From Campylobacterota bacterium (GTDB lineage: Bacteria; Bdellovibrionota; Bacteriovoracia; Bacteriovoracales; Bacteriovoracaceae): a stretch of DNA of 58,140 nucleotides. The DNA lies in NCBI GenBank assembly GCA_003650125.1, contig QNFX01000011.1, forward strand, positions 1 to 58,140, given 5' to 3'. Under the pieces are notes generated by a model. The model was not told where the DNA came from, searched no databases, and saw only the letters and a list, made by a program, of their open reading frames with translations. The translations under genes and the position numbers were made by a program. Of the stretch, positions 8,293 to 17,078 are shown in pieces (position 1 is the stretch's first letter; each line of letters begins with the position of its first letter).

Positions 8293-9798
8293 ATGACAAA
8301 TCTAATTGAAAAAAAAATTCTATTCTTATTATTTTGTAAATTTTCAATATTACTATTTTTAATATGGATCTATGTAACCAACACGTTCTTATACTACGAC
8401 GATTTTTTTATTTTAGAACCGGTTATCCATAAACTCAAAACTGGTAGCTTCCCTTTTTTAAGGTATCCTGAGTTTTCCTACTTATTTTATGAAAAACTAA
8501 TTCGAGTGGTTAATTTTTTTAGCATCTCAAATGACTATTACTTTATCGCAAGGGCGATTAATTCTCTTCTATTACCTTTAAATTCCATATTATTTTTCAT
8601 AGTTACAAAAGATTTTCTTAAAAGAAACTGGGCCTTATATGGTGCCCTCATTTTTGGTCTATCCCCCGCAATTTTTTTCTCCAGCGCATCTGTTAAAACT
8701 GAATCAATACTTTTAACTCAACTCTTCGTTTCATTTTTGTTTGCCCAGAAATGGGAAAAAGATATTAATAAAATTATATGGCCTTGTTTAAGCGGCGTAA
8801 TAGCAGCTCTGGCCTTTGGCACCAAATATAATCCTTCTGTACCCTCAATATTTCTAATCTTTATTCTCTATGCTGCATCAAAAAAAGAAATCAAAATAAA
8901 ATCCCTTCTCAGACCTTTTGCAATCTATTCCATATCGGCCATCTTGACCCTAATTCTATTATTCCCATCTCTTTTCAATTTTGCTCAGTTCCTTAATACC
9001 CCGGAAATAAAAAATGATATCATTTTTTCTCCCTACCCAAATGCCTTTATGGCGCTCACTGAATGGAATGCCTTCCCGGCCGGAAGATTTTCCTACGCAT
9101 TTTTTCACTCATTACCACTTAATGTAGGCCCCATTATTTTCATTTCCTTCATATTAGGTCATCTTTTCAAGCTTATTCCCAAGACTGTTTTAATCACTTG
9201 GGGAGGATTTGCCTTTATCAACTTTATTGCTGCCTCGTTATTAAGCCTTTATAGGCTCCCCTACTATTACACTCTTTGTGTGCCTTATCTGATTATTTCT
9301 CATATTTATCTTTTAATGATGATATTTAAAAAATTTCCTAAACTAGAAGTTTTAAAGGTTGGGGTAGTTCTAGTTAGCATTTTCTATCAATTCTATAATT
9401 TTAGATGGTACTCAGATGTTTTCTACGAGTATGCTTATGTAATACAAAAAACAGTTCCCAGGTTAAAGTTGAAATATCTTGGGACAGATGAAGGCAGTAA
9501 AGATTTTTTTAACTGGGAACTTAACCTACTAAACAGCTCCATTAAGGGTGATCAGGTTGATACTTATGTATCTCAAAATCAACCTAAATATATCTTCACC
9601 TCCGCTCAAATGATCGAAAATTACTGCATGTATAAAAAAAGTAAGGTTTATTCCAGGCATTGTGAGTATTTTTCAAAGCTATTGAGAGGAGAGAATGGAT
9701 ATCATTTACTATGGAAAAAAGATATCCCCTTACCTTTTTATAACCCTCTCTACCAAGAAAAAAACTTTTCTTTTTATCTATTGGAAAAAGAGTCCTAA
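8293..9798 (+). CDS. GT-C-type glycosyltransferase-like membrane protein
   Basis: 501 residues, about ten membrane helices. A first loop with Asp36-Asp37 (YYDDFFILEP) resembles the acidic loop motif of GT-C (PMT/GT39/ArnT-like) enzymes that use polyprenyl-phosphate sugars on the outer face of the inner membrane. It is a clear paralogue of the protein at 13857-15326: shared FGTKYNPS/ATKFNPS in a membrane loop and, near the C-terminus, KGDQVDTYV/KGDQIDLYI, NYCMYK/NYCKYK, RHCEYFSKLL/RHCSFFKKLL. No Shine-Dalgarno motif is seen before the ATG. Donor and acceptor are unknown. It heads a rightward pair with the next gene (12 bp gap). Confidence 0.75.
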   Translation: MTNLIEKKILFLLFCKFSILLFLIWIYVTNTFLYYDDFFILEPVIHKLKTGSFPFLRYPEFSYLFYEKLIRVVNFFSISNDYYFIARAINSLLLPLNSILFFIVTKDFLKRNWALYGALIFGLSPAIFFSSASVKTESILLTQLFVSFLFAQKWEKDINKIIWPCLSGVIAALAFGTKYNPSVPSIFLIFILYAASKKEIKIKSLLRPFAIYSISAILTLILLFPSLFNFAQFLNTPEIKNDIIFSPYPNAFMALTEWNAFPAGRFSYAFFHSLPLNVGPIIFISFILGHLFKLIPKTVLITWGGFAFINFIAASLLSLYRLPYYYTLCVPYLIISHIYLLMMIFKKFPKLEVLKVGVVLVSIFYQFYNFRWYSDVFYEYAYVIQKTVPRLKLKYLGTDEGSKDFFNWELNLLNSSIKGDQVDTYVSQNQPKYIFTSAQMIENYCMYKKSKVYSRHCEYFSKLLRGENGYHLLWKKDIPLPFYNPLYQEKNFSFYLLEKES

Positions 9799-9809
9799 AA
9801 TTAGGCTAC

Positions 9810-11462
9810 ATGGGCCATAGAAAAAATCAGATTCCATTAATCCATTTTACTTCTTATTTTCTAATTTTTGGAATTCTTTTCCTACAATTCCCTCTTAATG
9901 ACTCTTTACCTGGAAATTGCGATACCTGGTTAACGATCTCTCTTTCAAATACCTATTTAAACAAACTTCACTCATTTCTTGATGGAAGTTTTTTAGGAAC
10001 ATCCATGTTTCCTATTAGTAACATTCATAGTTACGGCGAAGCCTCACCTGGAATGGCCTTGATTTTCATTTTATTTAAACTCTTAGTGGGAAATGATATT
10101 TGGGCCATCTATTTTCTTATTACGCTCGGATATGCCTTAAATGCCATTGGGGCAAATTATTTTTCACAATTGTTTAAAAAGGATCCCTCTATTAATTGGC
10201 TCTCTGGATTTTTCTTTGCTGGTTCAAATTTTTTCTTGGCCAACTTAGATGATTTTCCTATTTTCTTTTACTTCTTTTTTTGTCTCTCTCTATACTTCCT
10301 TTTGAAATGGAAAGAAGTCTCTCATAAAAAGTTTCTTTATTATTCGGCCATAGTAGGTGGATTACAGATTTATTTTTCTGTTTATATTTTTATTTTTTTG
10401 GCCATCGCCATCACCATACTATGGATATTTGAAATTAAAGATTTTACGCACTTATTTAAATACATTGGTGTATTTTTTCTCATTTCTCTACCCATGGTGT
10501 TGTTTTATCTGCATTCTCATATTTTTCTTGATGTTGTTAATCCTTGGGCCGATTTAGAAGTTATTACTAGAGGATCTCTCGGTTTCTTTGATCTTTTCAA
10601 TCCCCTTCCAGATAATCTAATTTATCCTCATCAGCAAAAGCTATTTCCACAACTTGGTTATTGGCCTTTTATTCGCAGACATGCCTTTCTTGGCATTATT
10701 GTAATTGGATTTGGCATCAAAGGACTTTTTAACAGCGAAATAAAAAAAGAACTTAAAATTATTTTCTTAATCGGACTTATACTGGCCCTTGGCCCTTATT
10801 TCAAAGCTTATCATTTTAGAATTCCCTCCCCTCTTTTGCTCATTTATAAAACTCTTCCTATATCTAGTTTTTTACGGGTTCCCCTGCGGGCCTATTCTCT
10901 TTGTGCTCTCTCCTTATCAATTATGGCCGGGTTGGAAATTAGTAAATTTCTACCACGTACATTTTATAAAAAACTTTTCGCGGTATCATTATTTGCCGGA
11001 GCCTTTTTTATCGAAAACATTCCCTTTCCACTTAATAAGTACTACGCAAAAGATCTCATTACATGGCCTGAACAAAAAGTTAAATTTAAGGGAACTATTT
11101 TAAATCTGCCATCTGATGCCGGAGGACGTACTTTAGCAGAGGCCGGAGACAGAGTTTTTGCCTATAATCGAGAACTCATCTATATGAATTGGCAGACTCA
11201 GCACAAGCAAAATATATTAAATGGGGCAAATGGATACTACCCAAAATCACGTATCGAAATTCAAAAATATATCGATATTGTCCCTAATGGTGCAAGTCTT
11301 GGGATATTAAGTGAAATTGGTGTTAAATATATCATCTTTCATAAAAATTTAGTTCTAAATGCCAAGGAAAATTTAATATTAGAAAGATTAACAAAATCAC
11401 CTTATTTAAAAAATTTTAAAAATAATAAGGATATTTCGATCTTTAAACTGAAAAGTATTTAA
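9810..11462 (+). CDS. Polytopic membrane protein, GT-C/YfhO-like
   Basis: 550 residues with about eleven membrane helices and a soluble C-terminal part of about 110 residues (from about 430). An acidic first loop (LPGNCDTW, Asp38) and a later ISSFLRVPLRAYSL segment are like those in large families of uncharacterised bacterial membrane sugar transferases; the exact family is not certain. The C-terminal part ends with a typical VKYIIFHK strand. It lies directly after the GT-C-like gene and shares its direction, so the two probably act in the same glycan pathway. The stop TAA overlaps the convergent gene's stop in a TTAA. Confidence 0.6.
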   Translation: MGHRKNQIPLIHFTSYFLIFGILFLQFPLNDSLPGNCDTWLTISLSNTYLNKLHSFLDGSFLGTSMFPISNIHSYGEASPGMALIFILFKLLVGNDIWAIYFLITLGYALNAIGANYFSQLFKKDPSINWLSGFFFAGSNFFLANLDDFPIFFYFFFCLSLYFLLKWKEVSHKKFLYYSAIVGGLQIYFSVYIFIFLAIAITILWIFEIKDFTHLFKYIGVFFLISLPMVLFYLHSHIFLDVVNPWADLEVITRGSLGFFDLFNPLPDNLIYPHQQKLFPQLGYWPFIRRHAFLGIIVIGFGIKGLFNSEIKKELKIIFLIGLILALGPYFKAYHFRIPSPLLLIYKTLPISSFLRVPLRAYSLCALSLSIMAGLEISKFLPRTFYKKLFAVSLFAGAFFIENIPFPLNKYYAKDLITWPEQKVKFKGTILNLPSDAGGRTLAEAGDRVFAYNRELIYMNWQTQHKQNILNGANGYYPKSRIEIQKYIDIVPNGASLGILSEIGVKYIIFHKNLVLNAKENLILERLTKSPYLKNFKNNKDISIFKLKSI

Positions 11463-11986
11463 GAGTCTTTTTTTCTGACCTTATCCCATACAATCATCAA
11501 CAAAAAAACTATTCCCATAATAATGTACAATAGGTATTTTTTCCACCAAGGAACTTGTTCTTGGCCCATGGCAGTTTTACTAACCTGAGATGGTATCTGT
11601 CTTAATGAACGACCCTTTTTTTCAACTAGTGTAGGGGCAGGATCATCTCCATAAAATCCTGGGGCCTCTCCCGTTTCAACTGCATATTGTGTGTCAAGAT
11701 AGCCTTTAAAAAGTTGTCGTAATTGTTTTCTTCGTAACGGATCTTCTACTGCATATGTTCGTAAACTTTTTATCGGTATATTTTTAATTGTTCTCTCTAA
11801 TTTTCGAGGAAGTTTTTTAGCAAACACGTCTGATCTAACATTCTTTTTCTCAGCGTAATCCTGCACATAAATGACCCATTCTTTTTGAACCTCTGCTAAA
11901 ACGAACTTAATGAAATCCTCATTTGTTTGCTCTTGAGAATAGACTGGGTTAAAAAAGAAGAAGAATAGTAGTATCAATATTTTCAT
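11459..11986 (-). CDS. Secreted/anchored hypothetical protein with C-terminal helix
   Basis: 175 residues. The N-terminus is a plain signal peptide (MKILILLFFFFFNPVYSQ), the middle is charged and helical, a Pro-rich linker follows (about 105-135), and a single membrane helix (YLLYIIMGIVFLLMIVW) lies near the C-terminus, ended by charged residues. I do not recognise a family. It lies eight bases after the DegT-type aminotransferase gene on the same strand, so it is probably in that operon. The layout (exported domain plus C-terminal anchor) resembles the other small membrane protein at 17075-17554, without clear sequence similarity. Confidence 0.6.
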   Translation of the reverse strand: MKILILLFFFFFNPVYSQEQTNEDFIKFVLAEVQKEWVIYVQDYAEKKNVRSDVFAKKLPRKLERTIKNIPIKSLRTYAVEDPLRRKQLRQLFKGYLDTQYAVETGEAPGFYGDDPAPTLVEKKGRSLRQIPSQVSKTAMGQEQVPWWKKYLLYIIMGIVFLLMIVWDKVRKKDS

Positions 11987-11993
11987 ATAAGTC

Positions 11994-13100
11994 TCATATC
12001 GTTATATTCTCTAAATTTCTTATTTTTTCACAAACAAATTTTATTTCCTTATCAACTAAAGTTGGGCCTGAGGGTAAATAAAATCCGTTTTCTGAAGCAT
12101 GTTCGGTGATTGGATAGCTTTCCTTGTTAAAAAGACCTACATTTATTAATGCTGGCTGGACATGAAGTCCTTGGAAAAATGGCCTGGTCTCAACCCCATT
12201 TTTGGCCAATACTCCAATAATCTCTTTTGCAGAATATGGAAAATCTGGGGGCATGAGGACGAAGTTCATCCAAAAAACAGAGCGAGAATCACTATTTTCC
12301 AAGTTTAAAGATAAACCCGGAAGTTCTTCTCGGTAAAGTCTGGCAATGGCCCTCTTTCTCTTAACAATCCAATCTATTTTTTTTAACTGCGCCAGCCCTA
12401 TGGCCGCTTGAATATTGGACATGCGAAAATTATAGCCAATTTTGGAATGAAGGAATTTATCTTCTTGGCCAAAATATAAATTCCTATATGAGCTCGCCCT
12501 TGTCGCGTAATCAGTATTTGAAGTACAAACCATACCACCCTCTCCAGTAGTGATAATTTTATTTCCATAAAAGGAGAAGGCCGCTATATCTCCAAGTGAT
12601 CCCACTTTTTTTCCCTTATAAAGAGCACCAAAGGCCTGGGCGCAATCTTCTACTATTTTTAAATTAAATTTTTTTGCCAATGGATAAATATCATCCATTT
12701 TTACCGGATGTCCAAAAAGATGCACCACCATTATGGCCTTAGTCTTTGAAGTTATTTTTTCTTCAATTTTTTTAGTATTTATTCCCCAATTCTCAGGTAT
12801 CACATCTACCAAAACAGGTTTAGCACCGACCCTAATAACCGATATAGCACAAGCAATATTGGTTAATGCCGGAATAATAACCTCATCTCCTGAAGAAATC
12901 CCTATAGCATGTAAGGCCACCTCTAAGGCCGAAGTTCCACTACTCGTGGCGACTGAGTGTTTTACTCCTGTATATCTCGCAACCTCTCTCTCAAATCTTT
13001 TTACATGAGGGCCCTCTCCAGAGAGCCATTTAGAATCAATGCATTCAAAGGCCATTTCCTTTTCAGTTTTATCAATAAAGGGTTCATAAACAGGAATCAT
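11994..13100 (-). CDS. DegT/DnrJ/EryC1 family sugar aminotransferase
   Basis: 368 residues, usual length for the family. PLP enzyme that aminates keto sugars on nucleotide carriers (for example perosamine or 3-amino-sugars) or a related ketone. Visible motifs: SSGTSALEVAL (phosphate binding), VEDCAQAFG with Asp152, and the Schiff-base lysine 181 in SFYGNKIITTGEGGM. The N-terminal YEPFIDKTEKE and WLSGEGPHVKRFE are typical. The sugar cannot be told from sequence. It starts close to, and opposite, the GT2 gene at 13145; both sit in the surface-sugar region. No Shine-Dalgarno motif is seen; a TAAAAT lies seven bases before the ATG. Confidence 0.93.
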   Translation of the reverse strand: MIPVYEPFIDKTEKEMAFECIDSKWLSGEGPHVKRFEREVARYTGVKHSVATSSGTSALEVALHAIGISSGDEVIIPALTNIACAISVIRVGAKPVLVDVIPENWGINTKKIEEKITSKTKAIMVVHLFGHPVKMDDIYPLAKKFNLKIVEDCAQAFGALYKGKKVGSLGDIAAFSFYGNKIITTGEGGMVCTSNTDYATRASSYRNLYFGQEDKFLHSKIGYNFRMSNIQAAIGLAQLKKIDWIVKRKRAIARLYREELPGLSLNLENSDSRSVFWMNFVLMPPDFPYSAKEIIGVLAKNGVETRPFFQGLHVQPALINVGLFNKESYPITEHASENGFYLPSGPTLVDKEIKFVCEKIRNLENITI

Positions 13101-13144
13101 AGAAATTATTTTACAATTTTTTGTCGATCATTTTAAAATAAATT

Positions 13145-13870
13145 ATGGAACAACTTTCAATTATTATTCCTACTTACAATGAGCGAAATAATATTATTCC
13201 ACTGATAAATCAAATAGAAACCGTTCTAGATGGTCTTAACTTTGAAATCCTTATTATTGATGATAACTCTCCAGATCAAACCTGGGACTTAATTTTTGAC
13301 ACATATAGCAAAAAAGAGAATATAAGGGCCTTTAAAAGAATAACAAGCAAAGGACTGGTAAAATCTCTAGAGCACGGTGTTAAGAATTCTCAAGGAGAAA
13401 TATTAGTTTTTATGGATGGAGACTTCTCACATCCACCAAAAACTATTGTAGATCTTATCTCAAAATTAGATAGCTTCGATATTGCTATCGCTTCTCGCTA
13501 CGCTAATGGTGGAGTCGATGGCCGTGATCAGGTTAAATTTCATAGACTCTTATCTAAACTAATTTCACATATTTTTAAATATTCTACAGGACTTCCAATA
13601 AGAGATATCACTAGTGGATTTTTTGCCATTCATAAATCTAAGCTAAAACCTCTAAGGGGTGGTTATGGCGAATATTTTATCGACTTAATATCAAATCTTT
13701 TTCACCAAGGTGCAAAAATTGTTGAAGTTCCCTATACCAATAAAAATAGAAAATATGGAATATCAAAATCAGGGACAAACTCCCTGGAACTGATAATAAG
13801 AGGAATCCCCTATCTGCTGATGATTTTTAAACATTCAAAATTTGTGAGATATATTCTTGGATCAAGATAA
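13145..13870 (+). CDS. GT2 glycosyltransferase, polyprenyl-phosphate mannosyl/glucosyl transferase-like
   Basis: 241 residues. GT-A fold glycosyltransferase of the dolichol-phosphate-mannose synthase type: SIIIPTYNERNN at the start, IIDDNSPD, the metal-binding DGD (91-93) followed by FSHPP, and a DITSGFFAI acceptor-region motif. It would load a sugar from a nucleotide donor onto a polyprenyl phosphate. It lacks the C-terminal membrane helices seen in some relatives. It overlaps the following GT-C gene by 14 bases, so the two are co-translated. That fits a loader plus membrane transferase pair: this enzyme makes the lipid-linked sugar and the GT-C protein uses it. Confidence 0.92.
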   Translation: MEQLSIIIPTYNERNNIIPLINQIETVLDGLNFEILIIDDNSPDQTWDLIFDTYSKKENIRAFKRITSKGLVKSLEHGVKNSQGEILVFMDGDFSHPPKTIVDLISKLDSFDIAIASRYANGGVDGRDQVKFHRLLSKLISHIFKYSTGLPIRDITSGFFAIHKSKLKPLRGGYGEYFIDLISNLFHQGAKIVEVPYTNKNRKYGISKSGTNSLELIIRGIPYLLMIFKHSKFVRYILGSR

Positions 13871-15326
13871 GAGATTATTAGATGATTTCCTCGCTTTATT
13901 CCTGGCCATCATCGCCTTTTATGCGGCAACTTATTATGTCTTTAACATGTCAATCCCCATAGGGGATTTGAATATAATAAACTCAATTAAATCAAAGCTT
14001 GCATCTAGCGCGGGATATCCTCAACTGCTCTATCCCACGTTTATGTATATATTTTATGAAAAACTGTTTTTATTTTCACAATTTTTTGGAAATGAGCTCG
14101 GACTTGAATTAACCTCTCGAGTAATTAATTGCACTCTCTATTCAATAAATGGCATATTGTTTTATCATCTATCTAAAAGATATCTCTCTAGCAAATGGAA
14201 TATCCTTGGTATCTTTTTATTTTTTTCTTCTCCTGCACTATTTTATAGTGCCATTGAGATAAGACCGGCCGGATTATTAGTTTTAGAGTTATTAATTATT
14301 ACTCTCGTAGTAGAAAAATTAATTGAAAGTCCAAAAATAAAAATATACCATTTTTTGTCCGGAATAATCTCCGGACTCGCTATTGCTACTAAATTCAATC
14401 CCAGCTATTTTTTCATCTATCTATTTGGCATTTTATATCTCTATCTAAATCAAAGCAGACTTCCCAAGAAAATAGATCTCTCGCTTGCCGCTTTTGGTTT
14501 AATTATCAGCTTACCAATCGGGTGGCCGACGATTTGGGGTTTTGGAAATTATTTTAATACACCAGGAGTATCAGATAACTTTTATTTTTCTAATTTTCCA
14601 GGGTTTGGTAAAGCAATTGAAGAAACCTGGTCCTTCCCATATGGCAAATATTCAATGGGGCTTGTAATTATCTTATCTTTTGCTGCAGGGATACTTAACT
14701 ACATTCTTTTTTGGGTTGGTGCGGCCTTAAGAATATATTCAAAAAGATTTTTATTTATTTGGATTTTCCACATTCCTATTTATCTTATATTAATTTTTAA
14801 TTTTACCCTATATAGAATGTCTCATATGTTTACCCTGGCCGTACCGGCCATCATATTGGGTGCGACTATTTTGCTACGATATCTAACTCATCGGTGGGGC
14901 CCCAAAATTTTCATCCCCCTTCTTTTTCCTCTGATAATTTTATCTCTTATTCAAACTCCCATTCAGGCCGATATCGCTTCCGGATTTGCTCAAATTGTGA
15001 AACAAGAAATACCCACAAAGTTTACTGATGAAGGCCCTTTATTACTAATAACTAATTATAACAACAACGAAATTAAAGGGGATCAAATCGATCTTTATAT
15101 TCAAAACAAAAGACCTAAAACGATTATTGCTTTAGATTCCTTTTTATATAATTATTGTAAATACAAAAATAATAAAATTTATATCAGACATTGCTCTTTT
15201 TTTAAAAAGCTTTTAAATGGTCAAGCGGGGTATCGCTCTGAAGTTTTCAGCGAAATCAACTTTCCCCTAAAAAGATTTTTTGACTTTGATTTTTTGAAAT
15301 TTTATCTACTAACAAGAATAGATTAA
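13857..15326 (+). CDS. GT-C-type glycosyltransferase-like membrane protein (paralogue)
   Basis: 489 residues, about ten membrane helices, acidic residue Asp37 in the first loop (IPIGDLNIIN). Paralogue of the protein at 8293-9798 with the same C-terminal motifs (KGDQIDLYI, NYCKYK, RHCSFFKKLL). Start is a TTG at 13857 overlapping the GT2 gene's end; a GTGAGA a few bases upstream could bind the ribosome, and the next Met is 30 codons in, past the first helix. Expected role: transfer of a polyprenyl-phosphate sugar made by the GT2 enzyme to a surface acceptor. Stop shares TTAA with the convergent oxygenase fragment. Confidence 0.75.
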   Translation: MDQDKRLLDDFLALFLAIIAFYAATYYVFNMSIPIGDLNIINSIKSKLASSAGYPQLLYPTFMYIFYEKLFLFSQFFGNELGLELTSRVINCTLYSINGILFYHLSKRYLSSKWNILGIFLFFSSPALFYSAIEIRPAGLLVLELLIITLVVEKLIESPKIKIYHFLSGIISGLAIATKFNPSYFFIYLFGILYLYLNQSRLPKKIDLSLAAFGLIISLPIGWPTIWGFGNYFNTPGVSDNFYFSNFPGFGKAIEETWSFPYGKYSMGLVIILSFAAGILNYILFWVGAALRIYSKRFLFIWIFHIPIYLILIFNFTLYRMSHMFTLAVPAIILGATILLRYLTHRWGPKIFIPLLFPLIILSLIQTPIQADIASGFAQIVKQEIPTKFTDEGPLLLITNYNNNEIKGDQIDLYIQNKRPKTIIALDSFLYNYCKYKNNKIYIRHCSFFKKLLNGQAGYRSEVFSEINFPLKRFFDFDFLKFYLLTRID

Positions 15327-15904
15327 AGATATTCATTTATAGGCGAATTCTTCGGTCTTGGAACAGGCAATGACTGCTCCCATTTCTTTATAGACTCTCT
15401 ATCCTCAAGCTTATCCGGTAATCCTTTAAAATCTTTAAACCCAAATTCTTTAACCCTCTGGCGTCTTATTTTAAGGGGAAGATCCTCATCCCACACTTTT
15501 TGATTCCAAACCGCCATCATCTTATACATAAAAGGAGCTAAAATCCTGCGCCAACCATGAAGGAAAAATTGATAACGGGAAATTATCAGAGAAGACATCT
15601 CCCCTATCTCCTCTATTTCTATTTCAGTTTTAACTGCGATATTAAAAAACGTAGACTGATAATCTTCTAACTTATATTTTCCAGTTTTAATAGTGGTGCA
15701 AATTCCAGATGATTTGAAAAAAGAAAAAATGGGAAGACGCCAGGTAAGCGCTACAATATACATATTTTCATTTTCAAATAACATTTTCACGTTGGTATAG
15801 GCCTTATGAACTGTAGTAAAATGCTCAATATCCCAATAATTCCACCATACCACCGAAGCATGGACATCAATTCTTCTTTTAAACTCTCTTTTTAATATCT
15901 TCAC
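15323..15904 (-). CDS. Catalytic-domain half of a Rieske oxygenase
   Basis: 193 residues. Near the start WWNYWDIEHFTTVHKAY carries the mononuclear-iron pattern D-x2-H-x4-H (Asp27, His30, His35) of Rieske non-haem oxygenases, and the NQKVWDEDLPLKIRRQR segment (about 135) resembles the bridging helix before the C-terminus of that family. It has no Rieske domain of its own; that is encoded by the gene just upstream, with a GTGA overlap. Together (103 + 193) they equal one small oxygenase. A GTG start at 15904 is used; there is little room for an independent ribosome site. Alternatively an SRPBCC/START-fold protein. Substrate unknown. Confidence 0.7.
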   Translation of the reverse strand: MKILKREFKRRIDVHASVVWWNYWDIEHFTTVHKAYTNVKMLFENENMYIVALTWRLPIFSFFKSSGICTTIKTGKYKLEDYQSTFFNIAVKTEIEIEEIGEMSSLIISRYQFFLHGWRRILAPFMYKMMAVWNQKVWDEDLPLKIRRQRVKEFGFKDFKGLPDKLEDRESIKKWEQSLPVPRPKNSPINEYL

Positions 15905-16212
15905 GGAAAAAAAACCTCGATATCCCCATGATTTATTAGAAAGGGATAAAATCTAAGAGGTGAACAATTAGAAAAAGAAAGGCACTTTCCAGAACTTAAA
16001 TCAAACTCATATCCATGCCAACAACATGAGGCCTTGAGGTTTTTTAAATCAATATTGAATTCTCCTCCAAAGTGAGGACAGATGGAAGAAAAAACGGTTA
16101 TTGCCCCATCTTTAAAAATGACTGTTAATTCATCTTTAAAAGGTCCCGCCCATTTAGTCATGGTTTTTTGTTTTTTAAGATCCTTAAGCGAGCATAAGAA
16201 AAAAGATTTCAT
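15901..16212 (-). CDS. Rieske [2Fe-2S] domain protein
   Basis: 103 residues. The Rieske cluster ligands are clear: CPHFGG (Cys45, His47) and CCWHGYEFDLSSGKC (Cys, His two residues on). This is the length of a lone Rieske ferredoxin or the N-terminal domain of a Rieske oxygenase. Its last codons cross a run of eight T (15914-15907) and it ends four bases into the next gene, whose product carries the mononuclear-iron motif. A minus-one slip on the T run would fuse them without a stop. Either a two-subunit enzyme, a programmed frameshift, or an indel in the homopolymer. Confidence 0.85.
   Translation of the reverse strand: MKSFFLCSLKDLKKQKTMTKWAGPFKDELTVIFKDGAITVFSSICPHFGGEFNIDLKNLKASCCWHGYEFDLSSGKCLSFSNCSPLRFYPFLINHGDIEVFFP
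15907..15914 (-). other. T8 slippery run at the Rieske gene junction
   Basis: Read on the minus strand the 3' end of the Rieske frame is GTT TTT TTT CCG TGA. The run contains T-TTT-TTT in zero frame, the pattern needed for a minus-one slip, after which translation continues as TCC GTG AAG straight into the catalytic-domain frame. Confidence 0.5.
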
Positions 16213-16271
16213 AAATTTAATCGCTTAAAATACATGATAAGATCATATTAAGCATTTTTCTTGGAGTCTAG

Positions 16272-17078
16272 ATGTTTAAAAATAATAAGGGTTTTTCTCT
16301 TGTACAAGTAATGGTGGCCGCAGGAATGATGGGTGGTATCGCTCTAGGCGTGATGCAATTATCTAAACAAATGCAGACTACCACCGTCAAGGGTGAAACT
16401 AGCATTGAAGAAAACCAACTTATAAATCACATCTCTACTATTTTGCTTGATGCTAACTCCTGCATGGAAACTTTTAAAGGTCTCTCCTTTAGAGATCCAG
16501 TTGAATCCATAAAGAGGGTAAAAAGCAATGGCGAATCGATAGAAGTTTATAGGACAGGTAAAATTTATGGAAATAGAACACTTCAAATTGATCGTATGAC
16601 TCTCTCTGGAAAAGAGGGGGAAGAATACCTTGATTTAAAAATAAAAAGGATCAAGGCCGCATACCAAGGGCCCAAAAATGTTAAAAAAAGAATCGCTTTA
16701 AAGCTAGTCATAGAAGAGGGAAAAGTTAAAAATTGCTTTAGTGAACTCAGCAATGTAACCGAAAACTCTATCAAAAAATCTTGCGAATCAATCGGCGCTG
16801 TATACTCAGATGAAACCCAAAAATGTATTAACTTAAAGATAAACGGGGATGAGACACAAATCTGCCATTTAGGAACATGTAAGTCCATCAAAAGCTATGT
16901 AGAAGACATCGTGGTGGAAGTGATGGATAAAAGTACCCTATGTATCGTTAAATACAACCCTCTTTTGGGATTTAAAAATACTAAATTAGACCTCAAACAA
17001 AACAAATGTCAGGCCAATACTCCTGAGGGAGGAGCTGTAAGCTGTTCAATCAATTCTACTGGTAATGAATGTAATTAA
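16272..17078 (+). CDS. Prepilin-like minor pilin lacking Glu5
   Basis: 268 residues. Prepilin signal MFKNNKG|FSLVQVMVAAGM with Gly7 at -1 but Gln instead of Glu at +5. The body repeats the Cys pattern of the giant prepilins: LLDANSCMETFKG, KNCFSELSN, KKSCESIG, KCINLKI, then a short Cys tip; the tail-fibre-type stalk is absent. In type II secretion and type IV pili, subunits without Glu5 (such as GspK) sit at the filament tip, so this could be a tip or initiating subunit of the same filament. A GGAG lies 6-9 bases before the ATG. Its stop shares TTAA with the convergent gene. Confidence 0.8.
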   Translation: MFKNNKGFSLVQVMVAAGMMGGIALGVMQLSKQMQTTTVKGETSIEENQLINHISTILLDANSCMETFKGLSFRDPVESIKRVKSNGESIEVYRTGKIYGNRTLQIDRMTLSGKEGEEYLDLKIKRIKAAYQGPKNVKKRIALKLVIEEGKVKNCFSELSNVTENSIKKSCESIGAVYSDETQKCINLKINGDETQICHLGTCKSIKSYVEDIVVEVMDKSTLCIVKYNPLLGFKNTKLDLKQNKCQANTPEGGAVSCSINSTGNECN

